64,000 bases of DNA from Haloarcula rara (GTDB lineage Archaea; Halobacteriota; Halobacteria; Halobacteriales; Haloarculaceae), in assembly GCF_029338235.1 (NCBI RefSeq), contig NZ_CP119785.1:1054001-1118000 (forward strand), in the 5' to 3' direction. Under the pieces are notes generated by a model. It did not search any database, was not told where the DNA came from, and saw nothing but the letters and a program-made list of their open reading frames with translations. Positions 60,480 through 64,000 of the stretch are shown one piece after another. A program made the translations under genes and the position numbers. Numbering within the stretch: position 1 is the first letter of the stretch; the number at the start of each line of letters is the position of its first letter.

Positions 60480-62567
60480 TCACTTTCGCCGACCAGTGTG
60501 CCCCGGGTAATCCCGCTCGAACCGGTCCTCCAGTTCGTCGAAGTCGACCTCGATGACCGTCGGCCGGCCGTGGGGACAGGCGTAGGGGTTGTCACAGTCG
60601 TCAAGCGCCGCGAGCAAGTCCCGGACCGACCCCTCGGTCAGCGAGGTGTTACCGGTGACCGACGGGTAACAGGCGAGGTCGCCCAGCAGTTCGTCGGCGG
60701 CCGCCTCGACGGTGGTCGCGGCCTCGCTCTCCCCGCCGACAAAGGCACTCAGGACGTCGCGGACGATGTCGGGACCGGCGGCGTCGGCGATGACGCCCGG
60801 CAGCGTCCGCACCTCGACGGTTCGCTCGCCGGTGCGGGCGGTGTGGAAGCCCAGACTCGCCAGCGCGTCGCTGCGGTCGGCGAAGACGGCGGCCTCGCGG
60901 GCCGTGAGCTCCAGTTCGACCGGCTCGGCCAGGGCCTGCGTCGTCGTCTCGCCCTCGAAATCCCGCTTGAGCCGCTCGTAGTTGACCCGCTCGTCGGCAG
61001 CGTGCTGGTCTATCAGCACGAGCCCGTCGTCGGTCTCGGCGACGACGTAAGTGTCGTGCAACTGGCCGAGTATCCGCATCGCTGGCAGCGTGTCGTGGGC
61101 TGTCTCGGGTGCCTCACCCAGATGTGTCTGGTCGTGGCCGCCAGAGAACTTCCGGTCCGGGTCCGCCGACGCGGTAGCATCGCTCGCGGGCGACGTGTCG
61201 GTCGCCGACAGCTCACTCTCCGATGCCGACTGCGACCCGCTGGGAGACGACTCCCACGCCGACGATTCCGTCGTTCGACCCGAAGCGGTGGTGTCCGGGG
61301 TCGACGCTGCGTCGGCTGGTTCCGGTGTGGTCGACGCTGCGTCGGCCGCAGGGCGCTCGTCGTCCGAGGACATCGACTCGTTGTGTCGCGTGGTAGATGA
61401 ACCGCCGTCTACGTCGCTCGTCGTCGAATCTCCGGTCGCCGAATCGCCCGTCGTCGACTCACTCACACTCGAATCGGTCCCAGCCCGTTCGGGCGTTATC
61501 TCGGTCTGTTCGGGCTGGGACCGGCCCCGTGGCGCGGTCGAGCGCAACAGTCCCTCCTCCATGAGGGCGTCCGCGACGGCAGTTCGGACCTGCTCGTGGA
61601 CGCCCTCGTCGTCGACGAATCGCACTTCCATCTTGCGCGGATGGACGTTCACGTCCACGTCACCTGCTGGCACGTCCATGAACAGGACGGCGAAGGGGTA
61701 GCGGTCCGGCGCAATCTGGGTGCCGTAGGCGTCGACGACGGCATCGTGGGCGGTCTTGGCCCGGACGTAGCGGCCGTTGACGTACGTCGAGAGGTACTCC
61801 CGGCCCGCGCGGGTGGTCTCGGGATGGGACACCAGCCCGGTGACGCCGGAAAGCGGGCCGTCCGGTAAGTCCTCACCATCGACTGCTATCATAGATTCGG
61901 CCACTTCACGGCCGTAGACGGACATCACCGTCTCTCGCAGGTCACCCTGCCCCGTAGTAGCGAACGTCTCGCGACCGTCGTGTTCGAGTGAGACGGCCAC
62001 GTCGGGGTTGGCAAGCGCGTAGCTCGTGACGATAGTGTTGACGTGGGCGAACTCCGTCGAGGCCTGTTTGAGGTACTTCCGCCGGGCGGGGACGTTATAA
62101 AAGAGGTCCTCGATTTCGATGGTCGTCCCCTCGGGACAGCCGGCCGGACTCACAGCGGTGACCTCGCCGCCCTCGACGACGAGTTCGGTGCCTGCCTCGC
62201 CGCCACGCGGGCGCGTGGTGATTGTCAGCCTCGACACCGCGCCGATGGCGTGCAGCGCCTCACCGCGAAAGCCAAGCGTTCCGACGCCGCCCTCCAGGTC
62301 CTCGATGTTCCGAATCTTGGAGGTGGTGTGTTGCTCGACGGCGCGCTGGACGGCGTCCCGTCCCATCCCGACGCCGTCGTCGGTGACGCGGATGCCCTCG
62401 CGGCCGCCGTCCGCGACGCTGACCGTGACCCGCGAGGCGTCGGCGTCGATGGCGTTTTCGACCAGTTCCTTCACGACCGAGGCCGGCCGCTCGACGACCT
62501 CGCCGGCGGCGATGCGCTCGACGGTCCGCTCGTCGAGTTGCTGGATATCTCCTGGCGTCTCCCCCAT
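60480..62567 (-). CDS. mutL: DNA mismatch repair protein MutL
   Basis: 695 aa. GHKL ATPase N-terminus: ELVENAIDADASRVTV (catalytic Glu), TDDGVGM and GFRGEAL; then the transducer domain to about 335, a long Ser/Thr/Asp-rich disordered linker (about 335-500), and the C-terminal dimerisation/endonuclease domain with DQHAADERVNYERL (DQHA-x2-E-x4-E metal motif) and ACPHGRP near the end. These two motifs mark an endonuclease-type MutL, as in bacteria lacking MutH. mutS is not in the window. Confidence 0.96.
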   Translation of the reverse strand: MGETPGDIQQLDERTVERIAAGEVVERPASVVKELVENAIDADASRVTVSVADGGREGIRVTDDGVGMGRDAVQRAVEQHTTSKIRNIEDLEGGVGTLGFRGEALHAIGAVSRLTITTRPRGGEAGTELVVEGGEVTAVSPAGCPEGTTIEIEDLFYNVPARRKYLKQASTEFAHVNTIVTSYALANPDVAVSLEHDGRETFATTGQGDLRETVMSVYGREVAESMIAVDGEDLPDGPLSGVTGLVSHPETTRAGREYLSTYVNGRYVRAKTAHDAVVDAYGTQIAPDRYPFAVLFMDVPAGDVDVNVHPRKMEVRFVDDEGVHEQVRTAVADALMEEGLLRSTAPRGRSQPEQTEITPERAGTDSSVSESTTGDSATGDSTTSDVDGGSSTTRHNESMSSDDERPAADAASTTPEPADAASTPDTTASGRTTESSAWESSPSGSQSASESELSATDTSPASDATASADPDRKFSGGHDQTHLGEAPETAHDTLPAMRILGQLHDTYVVAETDDGLVLIDQHAADERVNYERLKRDFEGETTTQALAEPVELELTAREAAVFADRSDALASLGFHTARTGERTVEVRTLPGVIADAAGPDIVRDVLSAFVGGESEAATTVEAAADELLGDLACYPSVTGNTSLTEGSVRDLLAALDDCDNPYACPHGRPTVIEVDFDELEDRFERDYPGHTGRRK

Positions 62568-62674
62568 GCTCTTGTGACCGGTAGCGGGCCGGCCGACTTG
62601 AGACTGTCCCAGCGCGGCCCGTTAGTGTCAATAATTAACACACTGTAGTCCCTAGGGGAAAACGGTGAGCCAAT

Positions 62675-62827
62675 ATGTGTCACCACAGAGGCGATATCCC
62701 CGAGGAAATGCCCGAATGGACGATGGAGCGCGAGGAGACAGCCGACGAGGCTGACGGGGAGGAACTGCCGGAGTTCCTCAACGAAGCGGACGAGGAGGTT
62801 TCGGTGTTGACCGACGGTGGGGAGTAG
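62675..62827 (+). CDS. Small acidic protein, 50 residues
   Basis: 50 aa: MCHHRGDIPEEMPEWTMERE, then ETADEADGEELPEFLNEADE and EVSVLTDGGE. The Cys-His-His near the start could bind metal; the remainder is very acidic and helical. The composition matches this proteome and a conserved-looking start supports a real gene. A hairpin-rich block begins one base after the stop codon. Function unknown. Confidence 0.62.
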   Translation: MCHHRGDIPEEMPEWTMEREETADEADGEELPEFLNEADEEVSVLTDGGE

Positions 62828-63114
62828 CGAGGCGTCGAACGGAGAGACGCCTCGAAGCGACGCGGTGAACGTAGTGAGCCGCGGAGCAGTAGCGAGGACG
62901 CGAACGGAGCGAGTGTCCTCGAAACAGTGAGCCAGAAAACGGCCGATTTTTCGCGGCGGGTTCGGCCTCGAAACCGGCCCCTCGGACGGGCCGGAATCCA
63001 GGCCGTGTTTCGCACCGGCTTTTCCGCCCGATTTTTGGCCCAAAACTGCCATTATTTCATATAATTCGGCTATTTTGTGGAAATATACATATAATGGTGG
63101 GGCGTAGGGGTGGT
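62828..63114. repeat. Hairpin-rich block then AT-rich promoter gap
   Basis: 62828-62854 forms a 9-bp stem (CGAGGCGTC/GACGCCTCG) starting immediately after the previous stop codon; a second stem pairs CGAGGAC (62893-62899) with GTCCTCG (62915-62921). The bases closely match the start of the rpl15e 3' block. From about 63040 the sequence is AT-rich, with CATATAATG at 63086-63094 about 25 nt before the zinc-ribbon ATG. No gene is seen. Confidence 0.7.
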
Positions 63115-63333
63115 ATGCAACCAGACGATAGTTGCGGCGAGTGCGGCGGCGAACTGACCCAGGTTCGGGCGGTCCGGCAGCTCTTCGAGCCGGACCCGAC
63201 GACGATGACGGACGGCCAGCTGGCCGACCAGCTGGCTGCCGGGATGGGCGGCTTCTACGAGGAGGGCGTCCACGGGACTACCGTCCGTGTGTTCCGGTGT
63301 GAGGACTGCGGCCACCGACTGGAGCGCCACTGA
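63115..63333 (+). CDS. Zinc-ribbon protein, 72 residues
   Basis: 72 aa. CGECGG at 7-12 and CEDCGH at 62-67 form a split four-Cys zinc ribbon separated by about 50 residues of mixed sequence (LTQVRAVRQLFEPDPTTMTD, GQLADQLAAGMGGFYEEGVH). A TATA element about 25 nt upstream supports this start as leaderless. Its stop overlaps the next gene's ATG by one base. Function unknown. Confidence 0.75.
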   Translation: MQPDDSCGECGGELTQVRAVRQLFEPDPTTMTDGQLADQLAAGMGGFYEEGVHGTTVRVFRCEDCGHRLERH

Positions 63334-63635
63334 TGAGCGACCGGTCGCTGCGGGAGATACGCGCGTTTCTGGGACAGCTCGAACTCGGGGACCAGATATG
63401 GTGGGCGACGACCAGTAAACGGCGCCAGGACGCGCCGTCGAGGGTCACCGGTATCAGCCGGGACGACGAGGACTGGCGAGTGAAGATACGGGGGCCGGGC
63501 GGTGGCAGATACTGGCTCGTCGTCGAGAGCGACAGCGCCCGGGTGTTCCACGGCGGGTCGCCGGACGGCGCTGGAACCTCGGCGGGTCCGCTCACCGAGT
63601 TCGGCCGGCTCGTCGTCCGCCCGGTCGAGAACTGA
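63333..63635 (+). CDS. Small beta-rich protein, coupled to the zinc ribbon
   Basis: 100 aa. MSDRSLREIRAFLGQLELGD is helical, followed by beta-rich sequence (QIWWATTSKRRQDAPSRVTGI, WRVKIRGPGGGRYWLVVESD). It may be a small RNA- or protein-binding SH3/OB-like domain, but no family is recognised. It shares one base with the preceding stop codon, so it is translationally coupled to the zinc-ribbon protein. Confidence 0.65.
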   Translation: MSDRSLREIRAFLGQLELGDQIWWATTSKRRQDAPSRVTGISRDDEDWRVKIRGPGGGRYWLVVESDSARVFHGGSPDGAGTSAGPLTEFGRLVVRPVEN

Positions 63636-63693
63636 CCGAGTGGGGCCGTGCCCCGAGGTATCAAGTACGCTCGCGGAGACCGGGCCAGTATCC

Positions 63694-64000
63694 ATGGAAC
63701 AGCACGACCGCCTCTACCGGCTGTACGAGACGGTGGACACGGAGACGGTGCGAGCCTATCAGGAACTCGTCGACCTCTTTCCGGCCCTGCGGTCGACCGT
63801 CGCACTGGAGCAGTGGGAAGACGCGAAGACGGAACTGGACGAGCGGAAGACGACCATCGCCGAACAGTTCCCCGACCCCTACGCCGAACTCGCCTCGCAC
63901 CTGACGCGTGAGGAGGCCTTCACCGCGCTCGACCTGTACTCGAAGTACGACCGGACGGTGAACGTCCTCGTGCTGGACGTCGACGAGACGCTCCGGTCGG
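63694..64000 (+). CDS. HAD-like protein, N-terminal part
   Basis: The gene continues past the right edge; 102 codons are visible. An N-terminal helical region (MEQHDRLYRLYETVDTETVR, AYQELVDLFPALRSTVALEQ, ...) of about 85 residues precedes the HAD catalytic motif VLVLDVDETLRS. The DxDET nucleophile motif suggests a phosphatase or related hydrolase. The N-terminal helical part looks like a family-specific cap domain. Function cannot be given. Confidence 0.78.
   Translation, partial: MEQHDRLYRLYETVDTETVRAYQELVDLFPALRSTVALEQWEDAKTELDERKTTIAEQFPDPYAELASHLTREEAFTALDLYSKYDRTVNVLVLDVDETLRS

Overview
The window is chromosomal DNA of a halophilic archaeon (class Halobacteria, probably Haloarculaceae-like; genus not determinable). 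The DNA is GC-rich and the encoded proteins are strongly acidic. The genes are archaeal: TFB, L15e, ABCE1, Sec61-beta, archaeal SepF, the UbaA E1 enzyme, archaemetzincin, FAU-1 and F420:NADP reductase. Many genes appear leaderless, with a TATA-like element about 25-30 nt before the start codon. Secreted proteins carry Tat signals, a lipobox or PGF-CTERM-like tails.

Layout. 1-9.2 kb: the start of a sugar-nucleotide epimerase, TFB, a Bat-type HTH protein, a D-2-hydroxyacid dehydrogenase, L15e, a zinc micro-protein, then a retinal/carotenoid cluster (crtB, lycopene cyclase, brp/blh) headed by a Bat-type PAS-GAF-HTH regulator. 9.3-16.8 kb: small zinc protein, membrane protein, RNB nuclease, HxlR regulator divergent from an ABC exporter pair, rhodanese-metallo-beta-lactamase protein. 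16.9-19.5 kb: an AT-richer lipoprotein gene and a PKD protein with two runs of 9-residue repeats. 19.6-29.6 kb: zinc/acidic protein, ABC pair, sepF, PUA protein, cobalamin-binding protein, ubaA, soluble chemotaxis-type transducer, M32 carboxypeptidase. 29.6-31.3 kb: an IS200/IS605-type element carrying only tnpB. 31.3-43.5 kb: secreted EEP-family nuclease, M20 peptidase with a repeat insertion, NicO transporter, PIN-ATPase-KH protein, zinc micro-ORFs, EMC6-like protein with ABCE1, archaemetzincin, UPF0146, HAD, F420 reductase. 43.5-46 kb: a 45-bp tandem array and two copies of an inverted-repeat element around a J-domain/ferredoxin fusion, a thioredoxin and Sec61-beta. 46-54 kb: FAU-1, LVIVD protein, uvrA, BNR protein and a small membrane protein; three of these have single-base frameshifts. 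54-64 kb: tandem membrane paralogues, geranylgeranyl reductase, YgfZ, PGF-CTERM protein, PfkB kinase, mutL, zinc ribbon, and the start of a HAD protein.

The most unusual signal is a dispersed family of hairpin-rich sequence. It consists of stems of about 7-10 bp closed by 2-3 nt loops, joined by purine-rich spacers. It occurs directly after stop codons, inside the tnpB coding end, as an in-frame insert in an M20 peptidase (there as a direct repeat), and within two 319/380-bp elements bounded by identical 14-bp inverted repeats. No CRISPR array, rRNA or tRNA gene was recognised.
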